Shown: positions 38,346 to 49,766, counted from the first letter of the stretch. The stretch: DNA of 64,000 nucleotides from Mycolicibacterium senegalense (GCF_019645875.1 NZ_CP081000.1:3658001-3722000), one strand, 5' to 3'. Notes: a model not told the origin generated them from the letters alone. Made by a program: numbers and translations.

Positions 38346-38866
38346 GTGCAGACGGAGGTGAACGTCTTGTCGTCCTTCGCCGCGACATCGGCCGGGTTCA
38401 ACCAACCCACACCGGTGAACCAATAGGTATCGGCGGGATGGTTCGGTGATCCGTCGACGATTTCGGAGACCTCCGTCCCCGCGCCGAACACCACCGATTT
38501 CGCACCGGGGGGAAACGCGTCGAGCTGGAAGGTCAGTTCCTTCGCGGTACGCCAATCCACGCCCTGCGGCCACGGCCGTGTGACCTGCAGCCCGGCCGGG
38601 TACGGCCCACCCAGCGTCAGGTGCTCGACGTCCGCTCCGGCCGGATCGGTGGCCGTGAGCACCAACTCGGCATCCTCGGAATCGTGGCTCAACGAGATCT
38701 TCTTGACGGCGACGCACGGCGCGCCGGTCCAGATCTGCAGCTTTCCGTCGGTGACGCGCGCGCCCCATGACGTCGTCAGGGTCGGGGCGAACGGGGCTCT
38801 CGTCTCACACCCCGAGGCCGGCAGTACGACGACCGCCACAGCCATCGCGACAAGACAGCGGCGCAT
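38333..38866 (-). CDS. lppV: LppV-like lipoprotein
   Basis: This 177-residue lipoprotein starts at ATG 38866, sharing one base with the stop of the upstream metalloprotease-like gene. The signal MRRCLVAMAVAVVVLPASGC gives lipid attachment at Cys20. The mature part is beta-rich with two Cys (PCVAVK, SVCTPQR) that may form a disulfide. Position after Rv2797c/Rv2798c-type genes matches M. tuberculosis LppV (Rv2796c). A secreted partner, or possibly immunity, function for the adjacent ESX-like protein is an inference. Confidence 0.75.
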   Translation of the reverse strand: MRRCLVAMAVAVVVLPASGCETRAPFAPTLTTSWGARVTDGKLQIWTGAPCVAVKKISLSHDSEDAELVLTATDPAGADVEHLTLGGPYPAGLQVTRPWPQGVDWRTAKELTFQLDAFPPGAKSVVFGAGTEVSEIVDGSPNHPADTYWFTGVGWLNPADVAAKDDKTFTSVCTPQR

Positions 38867-40047
38867 CAGTGGTAACCCCCGTCCGACAGACCGGCATCCT
38901 CTTCGAGTGGGTTCACTCCACCCATCCCCTGGATGATCCCTCCGGTCCCGTAATCGATCCCCATTCTCACGGGGCCTTTCTCCGCCCACTGCTGCGAATG
39001 CCGCTCTTCGTGATGCAGTAGGCGATCCAGATCGAGCGCACCCTCACGGCCCACTCCATTGGCACCGCCGTACCACATATTTCCGGACTGAATGATGTCG
39101 CGAAGTTTGTTGCCCGGGTGCTCGACATCGTTGAGATTGACAGTAAAGATGTCGCCATAGGTCGAACCACCCTGGAAGGCCGCCCAATCCGTCGGCTTAC
39201 CCCCCAACGCCATCAGCGTCCCGGTGGGCGTGGTCGCCACCGCCCCTCCGGTGTAGGGAAGCCCGGCGGCGGCCGTATAACTCCACGAGTTGGCGTTCTG
39301 CCGATCGATGATCCGCTGGACCTCGGCCGCGGAGTACGGTACCTCCTCGAAGTCGTTCTGGACATCGTCAGCCGTGCCCGCCGTACCATCCGGCCCGAGT
39401 TCGGCCTTGTCGTAATCCGTTCCCGCATTGAGGATGTAGGTCATCAGCGCCGCCTTCTTCACCTTCTCCGGACTGGTGCCCTGCGGGACTAGGAAGAACG
39501 ACTTGCCGTCGGCGTCTTTCACTTCCTCCATGCCGTCGAAGACGTCGAAATCCTCGGGATCGATGTCGTGCGTCCGTGCGATGTCGATGATGGTCTCCGG
39601 TGCCACATCGTGACGCGCCGCATTCAGCAACCATTCGCGGTAACGACCATCGGCGGGGCCGTCGAGCAGTCCGGCATCGCGCAGGGCTTGCTCATACCGT
39701 GCGGCCTTCTGCTCCGGCGGCGCATTGGGATCCTGCTCCGGCGGTTCTTCCGGCCCGGCGAAATCTATGCTCTCGGCCGCTTCGATATCACCACGCTCAT
39801 AACGTTCCGCAGCGAGGAACAGCTTTCCCGAGTACTCCGACACATCGTTGCCCAGCGACTGCGCCTGCCGGCCCAGTGAGCCACCGACATCCCGGCACGC
39901 GCCCGCGGTCTCGAGCGCCGACAGCGAACCGGAAGCGCCCGACACGGCCGGACCCGCCCTGTCCCGGTGAAGCTCTGCCGAGACCTGGTTCAGCCCGTTG
40001 GCACTGAGGCGCATGGCCTCGATGCTCACCGCCAGCGGCTGATTCAT
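38866..40047 (-). CDS. ESX-associated protein with putative zinc metalloprotease C-terminus (Rv2797c homologue)
   Basis: This 393-residue protein starts at ATG 40047. Residues ~1-90 are helical and Ala/Ser-rich like WXG100-type secretion domains. A Pro/Glu-rich linker (~97-115) and a middle helical region follow. The C-terminus carries HEERHSQQW (His346-Glu-Glu-Arg-His350), an HExxH zinc site with a downstream NPLEEDA (about 379-385) that could give the third ligand. This layout is seen in secreted polymorphic toxins and eCIS-type metallopeptidases. It is flanked by a WXG-like gene upstream and lppV downstream. The protease role is inferred from motifs. Confidence 0.72.
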   Translation of the reverse strand: MNQPLAVSIEAMRLSANGLNQVSAELHRDRAGPAVSGASGSLSALETAGACRDVGGSLGRQAQSLGNDVSEYSGKLFLAAERYERGDIEAAESIDFAGPEEPPEQDPNAPPEQKAARYEQALRDAGLLDGPADGRYREWLLNAARHDVAPETIIDIARTHDIDPEDFDVFDGMEEVKDADGKSFFLVPQGTSPEKVKKAALMTYILNAGTDYDKAELGPDGTAGTADDVQNDFEEVPYSAAEVQRIIDRQNANSWSYTAAAGLPYTGGAVATTPTGTLMALGGKPTDWAAFQGGSTYGDIFTVNLNDVEHPGNKLRDIIQSGNMWYGGANGVGREGALDLDRLLHHEERHSQQWAEKGPVRMGIDYGTGGIIQGMGGVNPLEEDAGLSDGGYH

Positions 40048-40054
40048 ACCTGCG

Positions 40055-40567
40055 TCAGCCTCGATCGATCTTGCGCAGTGCGGCGGCCGTGGCCTTGTCC
40101 GCAGCATCGAACTTGTCCAGCGCGGTCTGGATCTTCGTCTGGAGCTTGAGTTGCCTGATCTTGACCTCCAGGGCATTTCTGTGCGACAGCGCCGCCCACC
40201 ACAAGAGTCTCCAGCCGGCGGTCACCGATCCGTTGTCGGCGATGTTGAAATATTGCGCCTCTCCACTGTTGACGAGGTCGGCGAGTTCCTTCCGAATGCC
40301 GGTGAGCGTGTCCCCGGACTCCCGCATCTTGTCCGACAACTTCTGCAGCTTGGCCCGATAGATCTGCTGATCACCGATCATCTCGGTGGCGCTGACCTGC
40401 GCACCGTCCGACGCGGTACCGGACCATTTCGATGCCAACGCTTCCATCTGAGACCGCTCGCTGGCCACCTGGACGTCGATTTCGGCGCCCGCCGCCTTGA
40501 CGTCAGCAGCCGCAGCGGTCAGCGACTCGGGCCGAGATCCCAGCACCTGCGACACCGTCAACGGCAT
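40055..40567 (-). CDS. WXG100/EspC-like protein (Rv2798c homologue)
   Basis: This 170-residue protein starts at ATG 40567. Its helix-turn-helix layout with the turn ALASKWSGTASDGAQV has the W-x-G signature, followed by a long amphipathic helix. The C-terminal ~60 residues are basic and coiled-coil-like (ALEVKIRQLKLQTKIQTALDKF). It lies 7 bp upstream of the metalloprotease-like gene, the usual arrangement of a type VII substrate pair. The longer frame to 40597 has no supporting ribosome-binding site that I can see. Confidence 0.75.
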   Translation of the reverse strand: MPLTVSQVLGSRPESLTAAAADVKAAGAEIDVQVASERSQMEALASKWSGTASDGAQVSATEMIGDQQIYRAKLQKLSDKMRESGDTLTGIRKELADLVNSGEAQYFNIADNGSVTAGWRLLWWAALSHRNALEVKIRQLKLQTKIQTALDKFDAADKATAAALRKIDRG

Positions 40568-40659
40568 CCCGCTCCCCTGTCTGTCCGCGCCACTCAAGTA
40601 TCAGGCCTTGACCTCAGGGTTCGATGCGCCAATTTGGCGGTGTCGGGCGCAGGTGGGGA

Positions 40660-41103
40660 TCAGTCGATGAGCCAGCCGTTTCCGGACTGGTCCCTGGCCA
40701 GTTCCTCCACGCTCATCCCGTCGACGAGCCGGTCCAGCGCTCCGATCATCGTGTCGCACTCACGGGCGGGGTGCTCTTTCGGGCAGCGCAGTGCATGAGC
40801 CAGAAACTGTTGAGCCCCTTGGGCTTGCGCGATCACCCGGTCCAGCGCGGCGATCTGCTCGCGTACCGTCTCGCGCCACTGCTCGCTCGGCGCGTCCAAT
40901 ACTGCGGCCGCGGTGTCGAGTGGCAGACCCAACCGGTTCACGATCTTGAGCAATGCCAGCCGGCGCAGCTCCTCGGGTCCGTACATGCGCTTGCCGGCTT
41001 GGCGCAGCCGCGGGGACACCAGGCCACGTTCGTCGTAGTACCGCAACGCCGACGGGCTCATCTGCAACTTCGCAGCGGCCTCGCCGATCGGGATCACGTC
41101 CAT
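40660..41103 (-). CDS. MerR family transcriptional regulator
   Basis: This 147-residue regulator starts at ATG 41103. It has an N-terminal MerR winged helix (PIGEAAAKLQMSPSALRYYDERGLV) and a long dimerisation helix. A C-terminal segment has two Cys (LRCPKEHPARECDTM) that could sense metal or redox signals. It is divergent from a methyltransferase gene. An inverted repeat, ACCTTG-N6-CAAGGT, in the gap is the probable operator. Confidence 0.88.
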   Translation of the reverse strand: MDVIPIGEAAAKLQMSPSALRYYDERGLVSPRLRQAGKRMYGPEELRRLALLKIVNRLGLPLDTAAAVLDAPSEQWRETVREQIAALDRVIAQAQGAQQFLAHALRCPKEHPARECDTMIGALDRLVDGMSVEELARDQSGNGWLID

Positions 41104-41124
41104 GCCGCCATTTGACTTCAACCC

Positions 41125-41142
41125 ACCTTGAACCGGCAAGGT
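41125..41142. promoter_or_regulatory. MerR-type operator
   Basis: ACCTTG (41125-41130) and CAAGGT (41137-41142) form a perfect inverted repeat with a 6-bp spacer. It lies between the divergent MerR (41103) and methyltransferase (41149) starts. TTGACT at 41112-41117 could be a -35 element for the methyltransferase. Confidence 0.6.
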
Positions 41143-41148
41143 CTACCT

Positions 41149-41760
41149 ATGAGCGCCGCGCGTGCGATCAATCACCATGCGGACCACCCCGGCTTCGCGG
41201 GTATCACCGGAGTGTTGTGCGGGTTGGTCTTCCTTCTGGTGGGCCGGGCAAAGGCCAGGTTGGCCGCCGACATCGCCCAGCTCGGCCCGGACGACCACGT
41301 CGTGGACGTGGGATGCGGACCGGGCACCGCGGCCCGAATCGCGGCGCGCCGAGGCGCCCGCGCGACCGGCGTCGATCCCTCGTCCACCATGTTGCGCATC
41401 GCCCGCCTGGTCACGCCCGAGCGCACGCCGATCACCTGGGCCGAGGGCACCGCCGAGTCCCTGCCGGTGGCCGACGGATCGGCGACCGTGCTGTGGGCGC
41501 TGGCCACCGTGCACCACTGGCAGGACGTCGAGGCGGCAGTTGCCGAGGCCCGCCGCGTGCTGACAGCGGGTGGGCGGTTGATCGCGATCGAACGTCAATC
41601 ACCCGAGGACGCAACTGGATTGGCCAGCCACGGCTGGACCCGGCAACAGGCCGAGGCGTTCGGCGCGTTGTGCCGCGACGCCGGATTCGACGAAGTTTCT
41701 GTGGACGGACAAGGCAGCGGCAAGGGAGCTGTCTGGGCGGTCGGCGCCACGCGACGGTAG
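41149..41760 (+). CDS. class I SAM-dependent methyltransferase
   Basis: This 203-residue protein starts at ATG 41149, 6 bp after the MerR operator. Motif I (VVDVGCGPGTAARIAARRG) and the acidic loop (GVDPSS) bind SAM. The WALATVHHWQDVEAAVAEARRVL block is typical of Methyltransf_11 enzymes. The hydrophobic stretch at ~22-38 may contact membrane or substrate. MerR-linked methyltransferases often act on toxic small molecules; the substrate is unknown. Confidence 0.85.
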   Translation: MSAARAINHHADHPGFAGITGVLCGLVFLLVGRAKARLAADIAQLGPDDHVVDVGCGPGTAARIAARRGARATGVDPSSTMLRIARLVTPERTPITWAEGTAESLPVADGSATVLWALATVHHWQDVEAAVAEARRVLTAGGRLIAIERQSPEDATGLASHGWTRQQAEAFGALCRDAGFDEVSVDGQGSGKGAVWAVGATRR

Positions 41761-41765
41761 CTCGC

Positions 41766-41838
41766 GGTTCACGAGCGGGCGCACAATGCCGACGGCGCGC
41801 GGTGTGTCGGGGTGCAAACACGCACGCTCGCGGTGCAG
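41766..41838. repeat. dispersed intergenic hairpin repeat, copy C (reverse)
   Basis: On the minus strand this reads CACCGCGAGCGTGCGTGT then TTGCACCCCGACACACCGCG, as in copies A and B. GCACGCTCGCG at 41822-41832 and CGAGCGGGCGCAC at 41772-41784 are the imperfect arms. It lies between two convergent genes. Confidence 0.7.
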
Positions 41839-43173
41839 CTAGGCGGTCCCGGGCACCAGCCAACGTCCCGAGAATGCGCGCCAGCCGACGAAGATCAGCC
41901 GCAACACCATGAACGTGCTCAGCCCCGACCAGATGCCGACCAAGCCCCAGCCGTAGACCAGTGACAGCCAGATCAGCGGCAGGAAGCCGATCAGTGCACT
42001 GGTCAGGGTGGCGTTGCGCATGAACTTGGCGTCCCCGGCACCCAACAGCACACCGTCGAGGGCGAACACGATTCCGGCCACCGGCAACTGAGCCACCATG
42101 AACCACCACGGCACCCCGATCGCGGCCAACACCGAGTCGTCGTCGGTGAACACCGACGGCAACACCGAGGAACCGACGGCGAACACCACGGCCAGCACCA
42201 CCCCGGCCAGGGTGGAGAACAGCGTCACCCGCCAGGCCACGCTCTTGGCATGCGCGAGTTGACCGGCCCCCAGCGCCGCACCCACCAGGGACTGCGCGGC
42301 AATCGCCAACGAATCCAGCACCAGGGCAAGGAAACTCCACACCTGCAGCACCACCTGATGCGCCGCTACCGAGGCCGCACCGAATCGCGCCGCCACCGCC
42401 CCCGCGGACAGGAAACACGCCTGGAAGGCCAGCGAACGCAGCAGCAGGTCCCGGCCCATCCTCAGCTGGGCCCGCATCACCACGGGCTGGATTCGCAGCG
42501 CCGCATTCTCGATCACGAGGGCACGGAGAAACAGCAGCGCCGCCACCCACTGCCCCACCACGTTCGCTACCGCAGAGCCGGCCAGCTCCAAACGGGGCAG
42601 CCCCAGCCAGCCGTAGACCAGCAGGGGGCACAGCACGGCAGACACCGCGAACCCGACCACCACATACCGCAGCGGGCGGACAGTGTCCTGCACCCCGCGC
42701 ATCCAGCCGTTGCCGGCCAATGACACCAGGATCGCCGGGGCGGCCAGGATGGCGATCCGCAGCCACGGCAACGCGGCGCCGGCGATGTCGGAACGACCGG
42801 CGATCGCCGAGAGCAGCGGGGTGGCCGCGGCTTGCACCACCACGATGATCAGCAGTCCCAGGCCGAGCGCCAGCCAAGTGGCCTGCACACCTTCACCGAC
42901 GGCGGACTTGCGGTCCCCTGCCCCGAACATCCGCGCCGACCGTGATGTGGTGCCGTAGGACAGGAACGTGCCCTGCGAGTTGACCAAGCCGAGGATCAGG
43001 CCGCCGATGGCCAACCCGGCCAAGCTGAGTGCGCCCAGCCGTCCGACGATCGCGATGTCGAACAGCAGATAGATAGGTTCGGCCGCGAGCACCCCGAGCG
43101 CCGGGAACGCCAGGCCGGCGATACGGCGGGTGGTCGCGGGTGTGACCGGAACGTCGCCTTCCGGCTCAACCAT
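41839..43173 (-). CDS. dinF: MATE-family efflux transporter DinF
   Basis: This 444-residue polytopic protein (Rv2836c) has 12 hydrophobic segments and the duplicated MATE fold: IAGLAFPALGVLAAEPIYLLFDIAIVG in helix 1 and FQACFLSAGAVAARFGAASVAAHQVV at the start of the second half. It exports cations or drugs by H+ or Na+ antiport. ATG 43173 lies 3 bp past the stop of the DHH phosphoesterase gene, so it is the distal gene of the rimP-infB operon direction. The upstream extension to 43527 lies within that gene. Confidence 0.92.
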   Translation of the reverse strand: MVEPEGDVPVTPATTRRIAGLAFPALGVLAAEPIYLLFDIAIVGRLGALSLAGLAIGGLILGLVNSQGTFLSYGTTSRSARMFGAGDRKSAVGEGVQATWLALGLGLLIIVVVQAAATPLLSAIAGRSDIAGAALPWLRIAILAAPAILVSLAGNGWMRGVQDTVRPLRYVVVGFAVSAVLCPLLVYGWLGLPRLELAGSAVANVVGQWVAALLFLRALVIENAALRIQPVVMRAQLRMGRDLLLRSLAFQACFLSAGAVAARFGAASVAAHQVVLQVWSFLALVLDSLAIAAQSLVGAALGAGQLAHAKSVAWRVTLFSTLAGVVLAVVFAVGSSVLPSVFTDDDSVLAAIGVPWWFMVAQLPVAGIVFALDGVLLGAGDAKFMRNATLTSALIGFLPLIWLSLVYGWGLVGIWSGLSTFMVLRLIFVGWRAFSGRWLVPGTA

Positions 43174-43175
43174 GG

Positions 43176-44676
<1,501 letters not shown>

Positions 44677-44689
44677 TATGCGGACACCT

Positions 44690-47479
44690 TCACGCGCGAG
44701 CCTTTTCAACGAGCTCGTACGTCTCGATGACGTCGCCTTCCTTGATGTCGGAGTAGGTCAGCGTCAGACCGCACTCGTAGCCCTCGCGCACCTCGGTGGC
44801 ATCGTCCTTCTCGCGCTTGAGCGAGGACACCGTGAGGTTTTGCGCGACCACCGTGTTGTCACGCAGCAGCCGAGCCTTGGCGTTGCGGCGCATGATGCCG
44901 GAGGTGACCAGGCAGCCGGCGATGTTGCCGACCTTGGACGACCGGAAGATCGCCCGGATCTCGGCGCGGCCGAGCTCCTTCTCCTCGTACACCGGCTTGA
45001 GCATGCCCTTGAGCGCGGCCTCGATCTCGTCGATGGCCTGGTAGATCACCGAGTAGTACCGGATCTCCACACCCTCGCGGTTGGCCAGCTCGGTCGCCTT
45101 GCCCTCGGCGCGGACGTTGAACCCGATGATGATCGCGTCCGAGGCCGAGGCCAGGTTGACGTTGGTCTCGGTGACGCCACCGACACCGCGGTCGATGACC
45201 CGCAGCTCCACTTCGTCGTCGATCTGGATGCCCATCAAGGCTTCCTCGAGAGCTTCGACCGTACCGGCGTTGTCGCCCTTGAGGATCAGGTTCAGCTGGC
45301 TGGTTTCCTTCAGCGCCGAATCCAGGTCTTCCAGGCTGATCCGCTTGCGGCTGCGCGCGGCCAGGGCGTTGCGCTTGCGCGCACTGCGCCGGTCGGCGAT
45401 CTGGCGGGCGATGCGGTCTTCGTCGACAACCAGGAAGTTGTCACCGGCACCCGGCACCGACGTGAAGCCGATGACCTGGACCGGACGCGAAGGCAGCGCC
45501 TCTTCGACGTCTTCGCCGTGCTCGTCGACCATGCGGCGGACGCGACCATACGCATCGCCGGCCACCACCGAGTCGCCGACGCGCAGCGTGCCGCGCTGGA
45601 TGAGCACCGTGGCCACCGGACCGCGACCGCGGTCCAGGTGCGCCTCGATGGCCACACCCTGGGCCTCCATGTCGGGGTTGGCCCGCAGATCCAGGGCCGC
45701 GTCTGCGGTCAGCACGACCGCCTCCAGCAGCGCCTCGATGTTGGTGCCCTGCTTGGCGGAGATGTCGACGAACATGGTGTCGCCGCCGTAGTCCTCGGCC
45801 ACCAGGTTGTATTCGGTCAGCTGGGCCCGGATCTTGGCCGGGTCGGCGCCTTCCTTGTCGATCTTGTTGACCGCCACCACGATCGGCACGTCAGCGGCCT
45901 GCGCGTGGTTGATGGCCTCCACCGTCTGCGGCATGACGCCGTCGTCGGCGGCGACCACCAGGATCGCGATGTCGGTGGCCTTCGCACCGCGGGCACGCAT
46001 GGCGGTGAACGCCTCGTGACCCGGGGTGTCGATGAAGGTGATCGGGCGGACGGTGCCGTCCAGATCGACCTCGACCTGGTAGGCGCCGATGTGCTGGGTG
46101 ATGCCGCCGGCCTCGCCCTCGCGGACGGTGGCGTTGCGGATCGTGTCCAGCAGTCGGGTCTTGCCGTGGTCGACGTGGCCCATGACGGTGACCACCGGCG
46201 GACGGACCTCCAGAGCGGACTCGTCCCCGGCGTCTTCCCCGTAGGTCAGATCGAAGGACTCCAGCAGCTCGCGGTCCTCGTCCTCGGGCGAGACGACCTG
46301 CACCTTGAAGTTCATCTCGCTGCCGAGCAGCTCCAGGGTGTCGTCACCGACCGACTGGGTCGCGGTGACCATCTCGCCCAGGTTGAACAGCGCCTGGACC
46401 AGTGCGGCCGGGTTGGCGTCGATCTTCTCGGCGAAGTCACTCAGCGAGGCACCGCGGGCCAGCCGGATGGTCTCGCCGTTGCCCTTCGGCAACCGCACAC
46501 CACCGACGACGGGCGCCTGCATGTTCTCGTATTCGGCGCGTTTCGCCCGCTTCGACTTGCGACCGCGCTTGGGGGCACCACCGGGACGACCGAACGCACC
46601 GGCTGCGCCACCGCGCTGGCCGGGACGACCGCCGCCTCCACCGGGACGACCCCGGAAGCCGCCGGCAGCCGCTCCACCGGCACCGCCACCGCCGCCGGCA
46701 CCGCCGCCGCGGTAGTTACCGCCGCCGCCACCACCGGGACGACCGCCGCCGCCGGCACCGCCGGGACGAGGGCCACCGCCGGGACGCGGGCCGGGGCGGG
46801 GACCGCCACGGCCGGGAGCACCGGCACCTGCCGGACGCGGCGGCATGTTGCCGGGCGACGGACGCGGGCCGCCGCCGGGACGCGGGGCACCCGGCCGCGG
46901 CTGCGGACGCGGGATGGGCCGCTCGGCGGGCTGCTGCGAGGAGAACGGGTTGTTGCCGACGCGCGGGGCACGCGGAGCCGGCTTGGGGGCACCGGAGGCC
47001 GGACCCGGACGCGGGCCTGGTGTGGCACCGGGGGTAGGCCGGGGACCGGGCGTGGCGCCCGGGGTCGGCGCTGCCGGGGCGCTCGGCGTCGCGGCAGCCG
47101 GGGCACTCGGTGCGGCCGGAGGCTGCGGAGCGGCCGGCTTCGGAGCGGCGGGCCGCGGGGCGGCCGGAGCAGCCTCGGCGGCGGGAGCCTTGGGTTCGGC
47201 CGCCGGAGCCGCGGGGGCGGCGGGCTTGGCCGGAGCCGGCTTGGGCGCGCCGGGCTTGGGCGCCGGTGAGGCGCCCTGCGGGCGCGGCTTGTCTTCCGGC
47301 TTCTTACCGCCGGCCTTTGCGCCGAACGATTCGCGCAGCCGACGCGCGACCGGCGCCTCCACGGTGGAGGACGCCGACTTGACGAACTCGCCCTGCTCCT
47401 TGAGCTTGGCTAGGAGTTCCTTGCTGGTGACACCGAGTTCCTTCGCCAACTCGTGCACACGGGCCTTACCTGCTGCCAC
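44690..47479 (-). CDS. infB: translation initiation factor IF-2
   Basis: This 929-residue IF-2 (Rv2839c, 900 aa) delivers initiator tRNA to the ribosome. An N-terminal IF2_N helix domain ([19 protein letters not shown]) is followed by a very long Pro/Ala/Gly/Arg low-complexity region (~residues 55-310). The GTPase core has G1 GHVDHGKT (near residue 433), DTPGHEAF and NKID. The beta-barrel and C-terminal tRNA-binding domains complete it. The Gly/Pro/Arg repeats produce a 912-codon shadow ORF on the other strand. Confidence 0.97.
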   Translation of the reverse strand: MAAGKARVHELAKELGVTSKELLAKLKEQGEFVKSASSTVEAPVARRLRESFGAKAGGKKPEDKPRPQGASPAPKPGAPKPAPAKPAAPAAPAAEPKAPAAEAAPAAPRPAAPKPAAPQPPAAPSAPAAATPSAPAAPTPGATPGPRPTPGATPGPRPGPASGAPKPAPRAPRVGNNPFSSQQPAERPIPRPQPRPGAPRPGGGPRPSPGNMPPRPAGAGAPGRGGPRPGPRPGGGPRPGGAGGGGRPGGGGGGNYRGGGAGGGGGAGGAAAGGFRGRPGGGGGRPGQRGGAAGAFGRPGGAPKRGRKSKRAKRAEYENMQAPVVGGVRLPKGNGETIRLARGASLSDFAEKIDANPAALVQALFNLGEMVTATQSVGDDTLELLGSEMNFKVQVVSPEDEDRELLESFDLTYGEDAGDESALEVRPPVVTVMGHVDHGKTRLLDTIRNATVREGEAGGITQHIGAYQVEVDLDGTVRPITFIDTPGHEAFTAMRARGAKATDIAILVVAADDGVMPQTVEAINHAQAADVPIVVAVNKIDKEGADPAKIRAQLTEYNLVAEDYGGDTMFVDISAKQGTNIEALLEAVVLTADAALDLRANPDMEAQGVAIEAHLDRGRGPVATVLIQRGTLRVGDSVVAGDAYGRVRRMVDEHGEDVEEALPSRPVQVIGFTSVPGAGDNFLVVDEDRIARQIADRRSARKRNALAARSRKRISLEDLDSALKETSQLNLILKGDNAGTVEALEEALMGIQIDDEVELRVIDRGVGGVTETNVNLASASDAIIIGFNVRAEGKATELANREGVEIRYYSVIYQAIDEIEAALKGMLKPVYEEKELGRAEIRAIFRSSKVGNIAGCLVTSGIMRRNAKARLLRDNTVVAQNLTVSSLKREKDDATEVREGYECGLTLTYSDIKEGDVIETYELVEKARA

Positions 47480-47558
47480 TACATCTCCTCGTCTGGAGGC
47501 AACAGCGGTGGTAGGCGCCGCGCCTCGGGTTTAGCTATGACGCATGGTCATCGGGACT

Positions 47559-47936
47559 TCACGGTGTGCTCATGTTCTTCGCTACCTGTTCTGTTGCCGG
47601 GGTGTCGGGCCTGTCGAGATCGATGTTCTCGACGTACTCGATCACCGCGGATGTATCCGGTGAACCGGTGAGTCGCAACGCTCGGACGAAGGCTCGTCGC
47701 TTCACTGCCATCTGCGCGCACTGCTGGTCGGGGTGCAGCCACGCACCACGCCCTGGCAGGCTTGCCGCAGGGTCAACGGTTACGGAACACGTCCCGTTCC
47801 CGTCGGTCACCGCGACCACTCGGAGCAACTCGGCGGCCAACTCTCGCTTCCGGCATCCGACGCAAGTCCGCACTGGACCGACAGAGGTGTCGGAGGTGCT
47901 TCGATGCGACAGGGCCGGAGTCTCGCGCTGGATCAC
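47559..47936 (-). CDS. YlxR family RNA-binding protein
   Basis: This 125-residue protein (Rv2840c position) has the YlxR/DUF448 signature RTCVGCRKRELAAELLRVV and PGRGAWLHPDQQC. It is small, basic and predicted to bind RNA. It lies between nusA and infB, the universal location of ylxR. The Ser/Thr-rich C-terminal tail is ordinary for actinobacteria. Confidence 0.92.
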   Translation of the reverse strand: MIQRETPALSHRSTSDTSVGPVRTCVGCRKRELAAELLRVVAVTDGNGTCSVTVDPAASLPGRGAWLHPDQQCAQMAVKRRAFVRALRLTGSPDTSAVIEYVENIDLDRPDTPATEQVAKNMSTP

Positions 47937-47987
47937 GGCTGAGTCTACCGCCCCGAGGGCTGTGGTCCGAAACGCCGGTCACAACTG

Positions 47988-49016
47988 TCAATCGTGTACC
48001 GCTCCAGGCCGGACGTCATGCTCGGGCTGCGGGGCCGCATCGCTGCGGATATCGATCCGCCAACCGGTGAGCCGAGCCGCCAACCTGGCGTTCTGACCTT
48101 CTTTGCCGATCGCCAGCGAGAGCTGGAAGTCCGGCACGATCACTCGCGCCGCACGCGCGGCCTCGTCGATCACCGATACCGACACCACCTTGGCCGGCGA
48201 CAGGGCATTCGCGACGAATCGCGCCGGGTCCTCGTCGTAGTCGATGATGTCGATCTTCTCGCCGGACAGTTCGCTCATCACATTGCGCACGCGCTGGCCC
48301 ATCGGACCGATACACGCCCCCTTGGCGTTCAGCCCGGGCACCCTGGAGGCCACCGCGATCTTGGACCGGTGACCGGCCTCCCTGGCCACCGCCACGATCT
48401 CCACGGACCCGTCGGCGATCTCCGGCACCTCCAGCGAGAACAGCTTGCGGACCAGGTTGGGATGGGTGCGCGACAGCGTGATCAGGGGCTCACGGGCCCC
48501 CCGCGTGACACCGACGACATAGCAACGCAGCCGGTCGCCGTGCTCGTAGCGCTCCCCCGGCACCTGCTCGGCACTGGGGATCACCCCTTCGGACCCCTTG
48601 GTCTCGCTGCCCATCCGTACGACGACCAGTCCGCGGGCGTTGGCCCGGGCGTCCCGCTGGATCACTCCGGCGACGATGTCGCCCTCATGGGCCGCGAACT
48701 CGCCGTAGGTCTTCTCGTTCTCGGCGTCGCGCAGCCGCTGCAAGATCACCTGCCGGGCCGTGGTCGCCGCGATACGGCCGAATCCCTCAGGTGTGTCGTC
48801 CCATTCGTGCAGGAGGTTGCCGTCGGCGTCGGTCTGGCGAGCGATCACCTTGACGACACCGGTCTTTCGGTCGATGTCGATGCGGGCGTCGGGCTCATGG
48901 CCTTCGGTGTGCCGATATGCGGTGAGCAATGCGGATTTGATGGTCTCGACGACCACATCCACGGTGATGCCCTTGTCGGCCTCGATGGCATGTAGCGCCG
49001 CCATGTCGATGTTCAT
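47988..49016 (-). CDS. nusA: transcription elongation/antitermination factor NusA
   Basis: This 342-residue NusA (Rv2841c, 347 aa) binds RNA polymerase and nascent RNA, controlling pausing, termination and rRNA antitermination. The N-terminal RNAP-binding domain starts [20 protein letters not shown]. The S1 domain ([12 protein letters not shown]) and two KH domains (GMSGEK-type VNALSPAKV and [23 protein letters not shown]) follow. The acidic C-terminal repeats of E. coli NusA are missing, as usual in actinobacteria. ATG overlaps the rimP stop (ATGA). Confidence 0.96.
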   Translation of the reverse strand: MNIDMAALHAIEADKGITVDVVVETIKSALLTAYRHTEGHEPDARIDIDRKTGVVKVIARQTDADGNLLHEWDDTPEGFGRIAATTARQVILQRLRDAENEKTYGEFAAHEGDIVAGVIQRDARANARGLVVVRMGSETKGSEGVIPSAEQVPGERYEHGDRLRCYVVGVTRGAREPLITLSRTHPNLVRKLFSLEVPEIADGSVEIVAVAREAGHRSKIAVASRVPGLNAKGACIGPMGQRVRNVMSELSGEKIDIIDYDEDPARFVANALSPAKVVSVSVIDEAARAARVIVPDFQLSLAIGKEGQNARLAARLTGWRIDIRSDAAPQPEHDVRPGAVHD

Positions 49017-49558
49017 TCGCCGGCCCCCTTCCCGGTTTCTCCCGACAGTTCCAATTCACGTCGGTTTGGAGGTGAAAACTCCACTTGCACAACAGCTTTG
49101 GCGATATCGGCAAGAGCGAGTTCACGCACGGCCAGCTCCCGCCCCTCCGGCACCACGACTTTCAGTACCGTGCCGTCGGTTTCCCCCAGCCTGCCCGTGA
49201 ACACCGAACCGTCGGTCAGTGTCAGTTCAGCCTTCCGTCCGCGGGCGCGGCGAAAATGCTTGGCCTGCGTCAGCGGCCGGTCCACCCCCGGGGAGGTGAC
49301 GTCGAGCACATACGGCGTGTCGCCCTGCGCCAGCTGGTCGAGCAGCTCCGAAGCCGTCCGCGACAGCGCTGCCAGGGAATCGAGATCGAGGCCCTCGTCG
49401 CCGTCGGCGATCACGGTGATGCGGGGCGGGCGAGCCGATGCATCGACCACGACATCGTCGATTTCGTAACCGGCGCGCGCGAACTCGCCATCAAGTAGCT
49501 CGATCACCTGCGTCTGCGACGGCAAATCCGCAGACCGCAACTTTGGATCCGGTGCCAC
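49013..49558 (-). CDS. rimP: ribosome maturation factor RimP
   Basis: This 181-residue RimP (Rv2842c) is needed for 30S assembly. GTG 49558 is selected because GAGGAG lies 7 nt upstream; the open frame to 49663 adds a non-conserved Arg-rich tail. The N-terminal alpha/beta domain ([19 protein letters not shown]) and [23 protein letters not shown], the best conserved block, are present. It is the first gene of the rimP-nusA-ylxR-infB-rbfA-cnpB-dinF run. Confidence 0.94.
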   Translation of the reverse strand: MAPDPKLRSADLPSQTQVIELLDGEFARAGYEIDDVVVDASARPPRITVIADGDEGLDLDSLAALSRTASELLDQLAQGDTPYVLDVTSPGVDRPLTQAKHFRRARGRKAELTLTDGSVFTGRLGETDGTVLKVVVPEGRELAVRELALADIAKAVVQVEFSPPNRRELELSGETGKGAGE

Positions 49559-49766
49559 GGCGAGCTCCTCATCTTGAATTGTCTCCGACACAAATCCCAG
49601 GGCCAGCCACCTGGATCGGCCCCGGAATCGCCTATTCACGATACGCCAGGCCCGCGCCAGCAATCGTCAATCGAAGTCTGATGCGTGGCGAATGTCGTCT
49701 CCCGGGCGCGCACCGACCGGTCGGCGGGGCGTCAGGCCGGTGCGGCAGCAATGGCAGGATGTTCAC

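Noticed and set aside
36692..41838. CRISPR array or cas genes as at the equivalent M. tuberculosis position
   Set aside because: No repeated 36-bp units or Cas-like proteins are present; the interval is filled by ordinary genes.
47773..48315. short ORFs antisense to or within ylxR/nusA
   Set aside because: These are shadows of conserved translation-operon genes.
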